A DNA stretch of 44,504 nucleotides from Oscillospiraceae bacterium (GCA_020054675.1 JAIHAL010000014.1:1-44504); one strand, 5' to 3'; positions 31,949 through 40,859 are shown, counted from the stretch's first letter. The notes: generated by a model from the sequence alone, not told the origin. Made by a program: numbers and translations.

Positions 31949-34009
31949 ATGTACATGAAGAATATATTCAATAATGCCGTGACGGTGTTTATACTTCTTG
32001 CAATACTGCTTATTCTCTTTCCGCTGCCGACTTGGCTGCTGGACATGATGCTCATTGTGAACATATCGCTTTCCCTTATTGTTTTGCTTACCACAATGTA
32101 CATAAAAGAATCCCTTGAATTTTCTATTTTCCCTTCAATGCTCCTTATAACAACTTTGTTCAGGCTTTCGCTCAACATTTCATCCACAAGGCTTATCCTT
32201 GGCAACGGCGGAAATGCAGGGCATGTCATAAAAAGCTTCGGAGAGTTCGTAATCGGGGGAAATGCAATCGTTGGATTTATCATATTCATACTTATTGTAA
32301 TAGTTCAGTTTATAGTAATCACAAAGGGCGCCGAAAGAGTAGCCGAGGTTTCAGCGCGTTTTACCCTTGACGCAATGCCCGGAAAGCAAATGGCCATAGA
32401 TGCCGACCTCAACTCCGGACTTATCGACGAGGCGACCGCAAAGCTCAGGCGCAAAAAGATTGAGCAGGAAGCCGACTTTTTCGGGGCAATGGACGGTGCC
32501 TCCAAATTCGTAAAAGGGGACGCCATTTTTTCAATTATTGCCGCTTTTGTAAACCTTATAGGCGGGGCAATCATCGGGATGATGAACGGCGGGAACTTTA
32601 TGGATGTTATGTCCACGTATTCCATTGCAACGGTGGGAGATGGACTTGTTTCTCAGATTCCCGCACTCCTTATCTCAACCGCAATGGGCATGATAGTTAC
32701 ACGTTCCGCTTCCGAGGGAAGCCTTAACAGCGACATCAAAAACCAGTTCGCATCACAGCCGATGGTGCTTATCATAACCGGAGCGGTCATATCCCTTATG
32801 TTTCTGGTGCCGGGATTCCATATGCCGCAAATGCTGGTCATCGGTGCGCTTTTAATCGGGCTTGGAATCATGCTTATGCGCTCCCAGAAAGTCGCGCTTG
32901 CACAGGCGGGGGCAAAGGAGCTTTCGGATGCCCAAGCCGAGCTTTCCGAAATGGAATATTACAAGGACATAGACAATGTGTACAAGCTGCTTGCCGTAGA
33001 GCCTATCGAAATGGAATTCGGATACAGCCTTATCCCGCTTGTTGACGAGGCAAGCGGAGGAAAATTCATTGAAAGGGTTGTTATTTTCCGAAAGCAGTTT
33101 GCTCTTGAAATGGGAATGGTTTTCCCATCGGTAAGAATGAGGGACAACCAGCATATAAATCCCAACCAGTATGTTATAAAAATCAAGGGGGAAACCGTCG
33201 CCGAGGGTGAAATACTTGCAGACCACTATCTTGCGCTTGACAGCGGCGGGGTTACCCAGGAAATAGAAGGCATTGATACCATTGAGCCGGCGTTCCACAT
33301 TCCGGCAAAGTGGATTTCAGAGGACAAAAAGGTTATGGCGGATATTGCCGGATACACGCTTATCGACCCGACCTCCGTAATGATAACGCATTTGTCCGAG
33401 GTTATAAAGGCGCATGCGCATGAGCTGCTTACAAGGCAGGATATAAAGACCATGCTGGACAAGCTCAAGCAGTCAAATCCTTCGCTTGTGGAGGATATCG
33501 TTCCGAATGTGGTTTCTGTGGCTTATCTGCAAAAGATTCTTGGCAACCTGCTTAAAGAGGGCGTGCCCATAAGGGACCTTGAAACCATCCTTGAAACTCT
33601 CAGCGATTATGCTTCTACCTTGAAGGATACGGATGTCACCACAGAATACGTCCGTCAGGCCCTTAAAAGGACTATAACAAGGAAATTTTCCGATGCGGGC
33701 CAGATAAGGGTGTTCACTCTTGACACAGACTTGGAAAACAAAATTGTATCCTCAATGAAAAAAAGCGACCAGGGCTCTTATCTTGCAATGGACCCTGAAA
33801 CCATACACAAGATAGTTACGGCGTTCCAGTCGCAGTACGAAAAGGTGAAGGAAGTAATCCCGTCGCCGATAGTGCTTTCATCTCCGATAGTGAGGATTTA
33901 TTTCAAAAGGCTTATAGACCAGTTTATACCGAATGTAATCGTACTTTCGTTTAATGAAATAGACAATACCGTGCAGATACAATCTTTGGGAAACATTTCG
34001 CTTGAGTAG
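31949..34009 (+). CDS. flhA: Flagellar export protein FlhA
   Basis: A 686-residue export-gate protein with eight membrane segments in the first 315 residues and a cytoplasmic ring (about 345-686) that docks chaperone-substrate pairs. The FHIPEP-family cytoplasmic block RFTLDAMPGKQMAIDADLNSG and the AERVAEVSAR loop are present. Length is typical. AAAGGAAAG lies 10 bases before the ATG. In most Firmicutes flhF and flhG follow; here the sigma factor gene starts 38 bases later. Confidence 0.97.
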   Translation: MYMKNIFNNAVTVFILLAILLILFPLPTWLLDMMLIVNISLSLIVLLTTMYIKESLEFSIFPSMLLITTLFRLSLNISSTRLILGNGGNAGHVIKSFGEFVIGGNAIVGFIIFILIVIVQFIVITKGAERVAEVSARFTLDAMPGKQMAIDADLNSGLIDEATAKLRRKKIEQEADFFGAMDGASKFVKGDAIFSIIAAFVNLIGGAIIGMMNGGNFMDVMSTYSIATVGDGLVSQIPALLISTAMGMIVTRSASEGSLNSDIKNQFASQPMVLIITGAVISLMFLVPGFHMPQMLVIGALLIGLGIMLMRSQKVALAQAGAKELSDAQAELSEMEYYKDIDNVYKLLAVEPIEMEFGYSLIPLVDEASGGKFIERVVIFRKQFALEMGMVFPSVRMRDNQHINPNQYVIKIKGETVAEGEILADHYLALDSGGVTQEIEGIDTIEPAFHIPAKWISEDKKVMADIAGYTLIDPTSVMITHLSEVIKAHAHELLTRQDIKTMLDKLKQSNPSLVEDIVPNVVSVAYLQKILGNLLKEGVPIRDLETILETLSDYASTLKDTDVTTEYVRQALKRTITRKFSDAGQIRVFTLDTDLENKIVSSMKKSDQGSYLAMDPETIHKIVTAFQSQYEKVKEVIPSPIVLSSPIVRIYFKRLIDQFIPNVIVLSFNEIDNTVQIQSLGNISLE

Positions 34010-34047
34010 CCCTTTGGGGTAAAATCCGCGCAAAGGGGGTATGAGGA

Positions 34048-34821
34048 ATGCCGGTAAAAGCTGCCGAAGACCAAATTATAAGCGGCGAAGAAATGCTCCG
34101 CAAATACCGGAGCACAAAGGACAAGGCTCTTAGGAACGAAATTGTCCTTTTTTACCAGAACCTGATAAAATACGCGGTTTTTTCGACAAGGAACATGTAC
34201 CAAAAGTATGCCGACGCCGAGGACATAACCAACGAGGCTTATCTTGCGCTTATTTCGGCGGTGGAAACCTTTGACCCTGACAAAAATGTAAAGTTTGAAA
34301 GTTATGCCTCAATGAAAATGAGGGGAGCCATCATAGATTACATAAGGCGGCAGGACATAATCCCGCGCAGCGTGAGGGCTTTTGCAAAAGAACTTGAAAA
34401 TGTTTATTCAAGGCTTTATGCCGAGCTTTCAAGGGAACCTTCCACCGACGAGCTTGCCGAGGCAATGGGAATCCCAAAAGAAAAGCTGCTTAAAAATATG
34501 GCAGATGCCGCGGCGGCCTCATCACTTTCCTTTGAGGAGCTTTTATATGAGGGCGGCGAGGTCTTTATTTCCGATGAGGGCGACGGGGTATGGAACATTG
34601 AAAGGGAACTGTACCTTAAAGAACGCACCAAAATGCTTGCAAGGGCAATAGAGGAACTTAAAGAACAGCAGAGGCTTGTGGTTACCCTTTATTACTATGA
34701 AAGGCTGAAATTTTCGGATATTGCAAAGGTTTTGGATGTGAGCGAATCAAGAGTCTGCCAGATACATTCAAAGGCAATGCTGAAACTTAAATACAACATG
34801 GAACAGTACATCAAGGGCTGA
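34048..34821 (+). CDS. fliA: Flagellar sigma factor, FliA/SigD family
   Basis: A 257-residue sigma-28-type factor. Region 2 is at about 40-105 (DITNEAYLALISAVETFDP, KFESYASMKMRGAIIDYIR), region 3 about 105-165 and region 4 about 198-250 with the helix-turn-helix KFSDIAKVLDVSESRVCQIH. It directs late flagellar genes such as flagellin, none of which are here. No flgM anti-sigma gene is visible. CAAAGGGGGT precedes the ATG. Its position inside the early operon makes late expression depend on completed transcription of about 22 kb. Confidence 0.95.
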   Translation: MPVKAAEDQIISGEEMLRKYRSTKDKALRNEIVLFYQNLIKYAVFSTRNMYQKYADAEDITNEAYLALISAVETFDPDKNVKFESYASMKMRGAIIDYIRRQDIIPRSVRAFAKELENVYSRLYAELSREPSTDELAEAMGIPKEKLLKNMADAAAASSLSFEELLYEGGEVFISDEGDGVWNIERELYLKERTKMLARAIEELKEQQRLVVTLYYYERLKFSDIAKVLDVSESRVCQIHSKAMLKLKYNMEQYIKG

Positions 34822-34837
34822 AACGGAGGAAAAAAGG

Positions 34838-35605
34838 ATGCTGAGAGGATTTTATATTTCTGCAAACGGAATTTTAAACCAGCAAAGAATTATCGAAACC
34901 ATAAGCAACAATATCTCAAATTCCCAGACGGCGGGATACAAGGCGGACACGGTGATTCCCACCACTTTTGACGAAAGGCTTCTACTCATCAAGGGGCAAA
35001 AAAACAAAACCGGAACAATAGAGTACCGCACTATTGATTATTTGAGCACGTCGCTTGAACAGGGCTCCTTCAGCCAGACAGGCAGAAGGCTTGACATGGC
35101 ACTCAAAGGCAATGTGTTCTTCAACATCCAGCCGACGAACAATCTTTACGCTGACGAGGGCGAAACGCTCCTTACAAGAAACGGACAGTTTTCAATAGAC
35201 GACGAGGGATATCTTGTCCTTGAAGGCGCGGGGCGGGTTATGGGCAAAGACGGGCCCATACAAATAGGAACGGCGGATTTCACCGTTGATGAAACAGGAC
35301 TCATTGTGACCGACGACGGGCAGGCATATCAGCTTGCGCTGACTTATGTTCCGGCGGGGACGGATGTTGTCAAAAAGGGCGACAATCTTTTTGCGCTTTC
35401 AGAAAATGCCGAGGGCGCAGGGGAAATTCCCGAAGGAACTGACTATGCGGTTCTGCAAGGGGCTTACGAGCGCTCCAATGTGGACGTTACGCATGAAACC
35501 ACAGCGGCAATAGCCGCACAAAGCAATTTTACCGCTTGCAGCCAAATGCTTAAAATATTTGACGCAATAAACCAGAAAACAGCAATGGAAATAGGCAGAG
35601 TATAA
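34838..35605 (+). CDS. flgF: Flagellar rod protein, FlgF/FlhO type
   Basis: A 255-residue axial protein. The N-terminal signature is GFYISANGILNQQRIIETISNNISN and the C-terminal helix NVDVTHETTAAIAAQSNFTACSQML. It is one of two rod-type genes in tandem, like Bacillus flhO-flhP. The exact name (FlgF, or proximal FlgG) is not settled from sequence alone. ACGGAGG precedes the ATG. Confidence 0.85.
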   Translation: MLRGFYISANGILNQQRIIETISNNISNSQTAGYKADTVIPTTFDERLLLIKGQKNKTGTIEYRTIDYLSTSLEQGSFSQTGRRLDMALKGNVFFNIQPTNNLYADEGETLLTRNGQFSIDDEGYLVLEGAGRVMGKDGPIQIGTADFTVDETGLIVTDDGQAYQLALTYVPAGTDVVKKGDNLFALSENAEGAGEIPEGTDYAVLQGAYERSNVDVTHETTAAIAAQSNFTACSQMLKIFDAINQKTAMEIGRV

Positions 35606-35619
35606 GGGGGACAAAATAA

Positions 35620-36339
35620 ATGTCAGTATCGTTTTACACAGCTGAAATGGGGCTGATTGCCTCGCAAAAGGGCATGGATGTCGTTGCAAACAACATGTCC
35701 AACGTTTCAACTTACGGATACAAGGCGCAGAGGGCTTCTTTTTCTGACCTGCTATATACGGTCAGAAATGAAAAAAATAAGGATGCCGAAACCGGACATG
35801 GCTCCAAGCTGAACAAGACAGACCTTATGTTTGACGCAAACGGAGTCGTGCAGACCGGCGGGGAACTTGATTTTGCAATACTCGGAGAGGGACTCTTTGC
35901 CGTACAAACCGCGGATGGGAAGACATATTACACCAAAAACGGACAATTTTCTTTGAGCGAGGAAAACGGCCAGTGGCATCTTGTTGATGCAAAGGGCGCA
36001 AATGTGCTCGGCGCGGACGGGAATCCAATTATACTTGCAGCAAAAGAAGATGGGACTCTTGACAAAGACGGGCTTGTTGACAAAATAGGTGTCTTTACAT
36101 TTGAAAATCCGTACGGTCTTTCAAACGAAGGGGATAATTATTTTTCCGCAACGGCAAGCTCGGGAGAGGCTGCGGCAGATGCAAATGCCGTAAAAATGAA
36201 GGGTTATCTTGAACCTTCATCCGCAAACATATCGGAGCAGATGGTAAACGTTATACAGCTGCAAAGGGCGTTTTCCTTCAACGCAAAAATGGTTCAGACC
36301 TCCGATGACCTTGAAAATATTATCAATAATCTCAGATAG
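35620..36339 (+). CDS. flgG: Flagellar distal rod protein, FlgG/FlhP type
   Basis: A 239-residue axial protein. N-terminal pattern EMGLIASQKGMDVVANNMSN and C-terminal ANISEQMVNVIQLQRAFSFNAKM are typical of rod and hook proteins. The middle domain (about 75-190) is beta-rich with DFAILGEGLFAVQ. It could equally be called FlgF; the pair together complete the rod. TAAGGGGGAC precedes the ATG. Confidence 0.87.
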   Translation: MSVSFYTAEMGLIASQKGMDVVANNMSNVSTYGYKAQRASFSDLLYTVRNEKNKDAETGHGSKLNKTDLMFDANGVVQTGGELDFAILGEGLFAVQTADGKTYYTKNGQFSLSEENGQWHLVDAKGANVLGADGNPIILAAKEDGTLDKDGLVDKIGVFTFENPYGLSNEGDNYFSATASSGEAAADANAVKMKGYLEPSSANISEQMVNVIQLQRAFSFNAKMVQTSDDLENIINNLR

Positions 36340-36350
36340 GCGGTAGATGT

Positions 36351-36974
36351 ATGAGCGTTAAAAACCTTGAAGAGCTTAACCCTATACAAATAGATGTTTT
36401 GCGCGAAATAGGAAACATAGGCTCGGGAAATGCAGCAACATCGCTTTCCGGAATGCTGAGCAATACTATTGACATCGGGGTGCCGGTGGTTAAGACTCTT
36501 GAATATGAGGAGGTCGTGGATTTCCTCGGGGGGCCGGAAAATGTTGTTATAGGGCTTTTGATAAGGCTTTCCGGCGATATAAAGGGCATGATGATGTACA
36601 TTCTGCAAAGTTCATTTGCAAACGTAGTGCTGAACACTTTTTACGGCAAACAGCTTGACGACATTCTGAATGTTGACGAAATGGACAAATCGGCAATAAG
36701 CGAGATAGGGAATATTATGGCAGGCTCTTATGTAAACGCGATTGCAGGGCTTACCGGACTTACAATCGATATTTCCCCTCCGTCGTTTTGCGTGGACATG
36801 GTAGGGGCAATCCTTTCTGTTCCGGCAATTGAATTTGCACAGGTTGGCGACAGGGTTATTTTTATAGATGACAATTTTAAGATATCCAATGATGAAATAA
36901 AGAGCAACATGATTTTAATTCCGGAGATGGAATCTTTATCCTTATTGTTTAATAAATTGGGAGTAGAAATATGA
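36351..36974 (+). CDS. cheC: CheY-P phosphatase CheC
   Basis: A 207-residue chemotaxis adaptation protein with two phosphatase sites: E19..N22 (REIGN) and E118..N121 (SEIGN), each followed by the GSGNAATSLS/AGSYVNAIAG-type helix. CheC removes phosphate from CheY and is stimulated by CheD, encoded next with a 4-base overlap (ATGA). With FliY, the operon has two CheY-P phosphatases. Confidence 0.96.
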   Translation: MSVKNLEELNPIQIDVLREIGNIGSGNAATSLSGMLSNTIDIGVPVVKTLEYEEVVDFLGGPENVVIGLLIRLSGDIKGMMMYILQSSFANVVLNTFYGKQLDDILNVDEMDKSAISEIGNIMAGSYVNAIAGLTGLTIDISPPSFCVDMVGAILSVPAIEFAQVGDRVIFIDDNFKISNDEIKSNMILIPEMESLSLLFNKLGVEI

Positions 36975-37453
36975 GCAAAGTTATCAACGTGGGAATAGCT
37001 GACTTGAATGTTGCTTTGGCTCCCGATATACTTGCCACTTACGCGCTTGGTTCTTGCGTTGGAATATGCCTTTTTGACAAAACAAAAAGCATAGGCGGCC
37101 TTGCGCATATAATGCTTCCGCTTAGCACGGAAGCGGCAAATCCAAGCGAAAACAAAAGGAGATATGCCGATACCGGAATAGCCGAGCTTTTGGCGCTTAT
37201 GAAATCAAAAGGGGCAAATATACAGGCTGTCGTTGCAAAAATTGCAGGCGGGGCGCAAATGTTTGCAACAAATTCAAGCGTGTTTAATATAGGGGAAAGA
37301 AATGTAAACGCGGTAAAAAAGGTTCTTGAAAGCTATAAAATACCTATTATTGCAGAACAGACAGGGGAAAATTACGGACGCACCGTTTTCTTTGATTCAT
37401 CCACAGGACTTATGCAGGTAAAATCAGCATCAAAAAATATAATAGTCGTTTAA
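36971..37453 (+). CDS. cheD: Chemoreceptor glutamine deamidase CheD
   Basis: A 160-residue enzyme that deamidates glutamines on chemoreceptors and binds CheC. The catalytic residues match Thermotoga CheD (C27, H44, T21): T23, C29 and H46, in LATYALGSCVG and LAHIMLP. Start ATG overlaps the cheC stop. Length is typical. Confidence 0.96.
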   Translation: MSKVINVGIADLNVALAPDILATYALGSCVGICLFDKTKSIGGLAHIMLPLSTEAANPSENKRRYADTGIAELLALMKSKGANIQAVVAKIAGGAQMFATNSSVFNIGERNVNAVKKVLESYKIPIIAEQTGENYGRTVFFDSSTGLMQVKSASKNIIVV

Positions 37454-37494
37454 ATTTAAAATTTCACCATGAGCTATGCAAAGGGGGAGTATTA

Positions 37495-38922
37495 ATGGAG
37501 AATGAACTTGACGTTGACGTTGGACAAGAAAATAAGGATTTGGAGCATGACCCCATAGACGGAAAATTTGAACTCAACGTAAACGCAAGTTTTTCGGAGG
37601 CAACCTTGATTGTCCATCCGCCTTATTTTGGCGGGAAACCGGTAACCGAGGAACAGATTTTGACAGCCCTTGCCGAAAAAGGCGTGGTTTATGGAATTGA
37701 CACCGATGAAATTAAAACTATTCTTTCCGAGGAAAGATACGGAAGCCCTTTTAGAATCGCAAAATGGCTTCCTCCGAAAGACGGAATTGACGGAACTATA
37801 ACATATCACTTTGAACATCAGGTTGAACACAAACCCAAAGAAGATGCAAGAGGGTTTGTAGATTACAGGGATTTAGGCTACATACGCAATATAAAGGTCG
37901 GAACTGTTATTGCAACCATTACCCCTCCTACTGACGGAGAGCCGGGGATTGATTTAAAGGGGCATACCGTAAACCAGCGCAAGGGGAAACCTGCCAACGC
38001 TGCGCACGGCGAAAATATCGGGCTTTCCGGCGACGGTTCACAGCTTATCGCTCTTGCCGACGGCAACTTGAAATCCGTTGGAGGCAAATTTGCAATAGAA
38101 ACCGTATTCAACCTCCGCGGAAATGTGGATGCTTCAATCGGGAACCTTGATTTTATAGGGGATATAATAATCAGGGGAGAAGTGCTTGAAGGATTTAAAA
38201 TCACATCCCAAAAAAGCATTACTGTTTACGAAAACGTTATGGGGGCAACTATTGAAGCAGGCGGAAATGTTGTCATCAAAAAGGGCTGCATAAACAGCAC
38301 GGTTATTTCCCATGGAAACGTAACAGTTGACTTTGTTGAAAACTCAAGCATAACCTGTGACGGCGATTTAAAAGCGGATGCTTTTGTGACATCCACGGTT
38401 TACTGCGGAGGAGAGCTTACAGCTCAGGGCAGGATGGGAACTCTTATGGGAGGCAAATATACCTGTCTTAAAAACCTTACCGCAAATACCATAGGAACAA
38501 AATCCTATCTTCCGACCAATATAATAGTCGGCGACAACGCAATAATGCTTGAAGAAAAGGCAGATGCCTTAAAGCGGCTCTCTGAGCTTGAAAACCAGAT
38601 TTTAAGGTGCACTCAGGTTGTGGATTTTCTTACCCAAAAGAAAAAAGAGCTTGGCAAAATCCCCCCTGAAAGGGAAGATATGCTTAATGCCGCAATAAAG
38701 CAAAAGCTTATAAATCAGGCGGAAAAGGCTAAATTGCAGGCAAGAATAAAAGAAATAGAAAAATATCTTGAAAACAAGCAGAACCTTTCTGTTACCTGCA
38801 AGAAAGAACTTTATCCCGGTACAAAAATTATAATAAACGACCTTGTTTTTCAGGCAAATGCAACCTACCAATACTGCAAGATTTATCTTGGCGAGGAAGG
38901 AATTCAGGTTGAAACATTATAG
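37495..38922 (+). CDS. FapA/DUF342-family flagellar assembly protein
   Basis: A 475-residue cytoplasmic protein of the FapA (DUF342) family. A mixed N-terminal domain (about 20-130) leads to a repetitive beta-helix-like region (about 160-345) with GNVDASIGNLDFIGDI and later strands, then a C-terminal coiled coil (about 350-435). In Vibrio a FapA protein links sugar transport (EIIA-Glc) to polar flagellum assembly; the role in Clostridia is unknown. CAAAGGGGGAG precedes the ATG. Last gene of the flagellar operon, followed at once by a terminator. Confidence 0.85.
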   Translation: MENELDVDVGQENKDLEHDPIDGKFELNVNASFSEATLIVHPPYFGGKPVTEEQILTALAEKGVVYGIDTDEIKTILSEERYGSPFRIAKWLPPKDGIDGTITYHFEHQVEHKPKEDARGFVDYRDLGYIRNIKVGTVIATITPPTDGEPGIDLKGHTVNQRKGKPANAAHGENIGLSGDGSQLIALADGNLKSVGGKFAIETVFNLRGNVDASIGNLDFIGDIIIRGEVLEGFKITSQKSITVYENVMGATIEAGGNVVIKKGCINSTVISHGNVTVDFVENSSITCDGDLKADAFVTSTVYCGGELTAQGRMGTLMGGKYTCLKNLTANTIGTKSYLPTNIIVGDNAIMLEEKADALKRLSELENQILRCTQVVDFLTQKKKELGKIPPEREDMLNAAIKQKLINQAEKAKLQARIKEIEKYLENKQNLSVTCKKELYPGTKIIINDLVFQANATYQYCKIYLGEEGIQVETL

Positions 38923-38955
38923 CCGGCACGGATGATTTTCCGTGTCGGCTGTTTT
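38921..38955 (+). terminator. Rho-independent terminator of the flagellar operon
   Basis: AGCCGGCACGGA (38921-38932) pairs with TCCGTGTCGGCT (38939-38950), one G-U pair, followed by GTTTT. It overlaps the fapA stop codon and meets the convergent DUF4367 gene end. Confidence 0.8.
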
Positions 38956-39605
38956 CATTTTTCTTTAGTGCTTTCGGCAACCTTTATCATTTCCTCTTTG
39001 CTTATATCCCCTGAAAGCGAGAAAAGGCAGATTCCATCAGACCAGTAGAGGGTTGATAAATTGTCGGATGAGTAAAAAAACGCTTCGCAATCTCCTATTT
39101 TTAGTTTTTCAACTTTCTTTGAACCGTTTTCCGTGTCAAACATGATGCTTCCCGTAGCAAGAGTCTGCTTAAAAACAAATTTTTTTCCGTTGGGATTTTT
39201 ATAAGCCAGTCGGAAAAAGTCATTAGTTTTTTCGCTTGATTCAAGCCTATAACCATCCGGCAGCCATGTGGGAGAAAATTCTTTGATGTCTTGCGGCGAA
39301 AAAGTTTTTTTCGCATCAAAATCAGCAGAAGAAAATTTTTCAAAAAACTGGACCACAAAATCTTTTACCGGATTGTGGAAAGCCTCGGTGACCATTGCTC
39401 CCGCCGCAAGGGCAAGAAGGGCGGCGGCAATGCAGATTATCCGTCGGGCAGCTCCCTTATCCCTTTTTTTAGGAGAGGCAAAGGAAAGGATTTTTTCTTT
39501 AAAATCCGGCGAAACCTCGTAGGGATAACCATTAAAATGAGGCAAATCAAGCGCGTCAAGTCTTTCGGCCTCGGCGGCGGCTTTTGAAAAAAGCTTTTTA
39601 TTCAT
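38955..39605 (-). CDS. DUF4367 membrane protein, likely anti-sigma partner
   Basis: A 216-residue protein. A cytoplasmic segment of about 54 residues is followed by one membrane helix (about 55-76) and an extracellular DUF4367 domain (about 105-216) marked by FSPTWLPDGYRLE. It overlaps the ECF sigma gene by 4 bases, which is the usual layout for a sigma/anti-sigma pair, so it probably restrains the sigma factor and senses something outside the membrane. No classical anti-sigma zinc motif is present, so this role is inferred. Confidence 0.8.
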   Translation of the reverse strand: MNKKLFSKAAAEAERLDALDLPHFNGYPYEVSPDFKEKILSFASPKKRDKGAARRIICIAAALLALAAGAMVTEAFHNPVKDFVVQFFEKFSSADFDAKKTFSPQDIKEFSPTWLPDGYRLESSEKTNDFFRLAYKNPNGKKFVFKQTLATGSIMFDTENGSKKVEKLKIGDCEAFFYSSDNLSTLYWSDGICLFSLSGDISKEEMIKVAESTKEK

Positions 39606-40135
39606 TTAAAATTCCTCCCCTTTCCATTTTCAAATTTTTTGAGCATTTCGCGAACACGTTGGAGCCTTTTCCGCACCAGATCCGGAGAAATTCCAAGAAG
39701 CTTTGCCGCCTGTACGTTTGAGCATCCGTAGTTATACTTTAAATAAACAACATCCTTGTAAATATCCGGAAGATTTCTTATGAATTCAGTTAAAAACTGT
39801 TCGGCGTTTTCAAAGCCTTTATCGGGCGGGGCGGCAATTTCCGCATCCTCCGGAAAGAATGTTTCCATGCTCCTTTTGCGCATGATATCAATTGCAGCGT
39901 TCTTTAATATAATAACGAGAAAACTGCGCGTTTCGTGACAAGCGGGATCGTTAATTTTATGTAAATTTTTCACAACACGGAGATAACATTCCTGTACGGC
40001 ATCCTCCGAAAGCTGTTTATCCCCTAAAATTGAAAATGCGTAACTATGCAGGTAAGAATCATGATTTTCATAAATGAGCATGAACTTATCCCTGTCGTCC
40101 ATGCAGTCTATCATTGAAAGATACAGTGCAAGCAT
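39602..40135 (-). CDS. ECF-type RNA polymerase sigma factor
   Basis: A 177-residue sigma-70 family factor of the extracytoplasmic-function type. Region 2 is at about 14-80 (YENHDSYLHSYAFSILGDKQLSEDAVQECYLRV), and region 4 at about 115-170 ends with the helix-turn-helix NVQAAKLLGISPDLVRKRLQRV. First gene of a two-gene minus-strand unit; GGGGGAG lies 11 bases before the ATG. Confidence 0.92.
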   Translation of the reverse strand: MLALYLSMIDCMDDRDKFMLIYENHDSYLHSYAFSILGDKQLSEDAVQECYLRVVKNLHKINDPACHETRSFLVIILKNAAIDIMRKRSMETFFPEDAEIAAPPDKGFENAEQFLTEFIRNLPDIYKDVVYLKYNYGCSNVQAAKLLGISPDLVRKRLQRVREMLKKFENGKGRNFK

Positions 40136-40171
40136 TTTTTTGAAAGCTCCCCCAAAGGTTTGTATAATTCT

Positions 40172-40200
40172 ATTTTATCACATAAAAGGAGATTTTGGAA
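40172..40200 (-). promoter_or_regulatory. Possible sigma-A-like promoter of the ECF sigma gene
   Basis: Read on the minus strand: TTCCAA (40200-40195), 17-base spacer, TAAAAT (40177-40172). The -35 box is weak. An autoregulated ECF promoter is also possible but I cannot define one. Confidence 0.4.
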
Positions 40201-40222
40201 CAAAAAGGTCAAAAAATCTTTC

Positions 40223-40251
40223 TTGACAAGTTTATAAAGCAGGAATAAAAT
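40223..40251 (+). promoter_or_regulatory. Sigma-A promoter of the zinc-ribbon membrane protein gene
   Basis: TTGACA (40223-40228), 17-base spacer, TAAAAT (40246-40251). Only 28 bases separate it from the ATG, so the leader is very short and holds just the AAAGGAGAG ribosome site. Confidence 0.75.
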
Positions 40252-40278
40252 AAATAAAAAACTTAAAGGAGAGCAAAA

Positions 40279-40671
40279 ATGAACTGGTTCAGGAATTTTA
40301 TGTACGGAAGATACGGAATGGACGGATTGGGGATTTTTCTTATTGCGGTTGCCTTTTTGCTTTCACTTCCGCTTAGGTTTGCATGGCCGCGTTTTTTGCT
40401 TTTGATTGCTTATATTCCGCTTGCTCTTGAATTTGCAAGGTTTGTTTCAAGGAATATCCCGCAACGGGCAAGGGAAAACGAAATTTTTATGAGGTACTGG
40501 CGGCCTGTTTGGGAAAGGCTTAAAAAAATGTATTTTTATTTCAAGGGAATGCAGACACATAAGTATTACAAATGCCCGTCCTGCCGGCAAAAGCTTAGAG
40601 TGCCCAGAGGCAGGGGCAAAATCGAAATCACCTGCCCCAAATGCCAAACAAAGTTTATTAAAAAAACGTGA
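40279..40671 (+). CDS. Two-TM protein with C-terminal zinc ribbon
   Basis: A 130-residue protein I cannot assign a function. Two membrane segments (about 15-33 and 37-54) are followed by a basic amphipathic stretch and a C-terminal zinc ribbon: C99xxC102 and C119xxC122 (KCPSCRQKL, TCPKCQTKF). Similar zinc-ribbon membrane proteins are common in Clostridia. AAAGGAGAG lies 7 bases before the ATG. The downstream hairpin in repeat copy E (40708-40730) may end its transcript. Confidence 0.85.
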   Translation: MNWFRNFMYGRYGMDGLGIFLIAVAFLLSLPLRFAWPRFLLLIAYIPLALEFARFVSRNIPQRARENEIFMRYWRPVWERLKKMYFYFKGMQTHKYYKCPSCRQKLRVPRGRGKIEITCPKCQTKFIKKT

Positions 40672-40707
40672 TTTTTAAAAGTTAATTTTCACAACTTCAC
40701 TTTTTCT

Positions 40708-40859
40708 GTAGGGGGACTCTGTCCCCCTACCTGATTTTAAAGATAATAAATTTTTATAGCCCCCTGCCTACTTTTCTTCGCTGGTGAAGAAAAGTAGGCA
40801 GGGGGATAAACAACAGGCTTAATTGGTTTTACATGGAGTACGGGGGACGGCGTCCCCCG
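40708..40859 (+). repeat. Interspersed palindromic element, copy E (minimal form)
   Basis: Three hairpins only. Left outer GTAGGGGGAC/GTCCCCCTAC (40708-40730, loop TCT). Central 20-bp perfect hairpin (40760-40805, loop GCTGGT) containing the GCCTACTTTTCTTC stem. Right outer CGGGGGAC/GTCCCCCG (40841-40859). The whole body and the terminal modules are gone, leaving the ends of a full element joined at the terminal hairpin. CTAAC repeats follow at 40880-40915, running into the lacI-type gene promoter. Confidence 0.85.
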
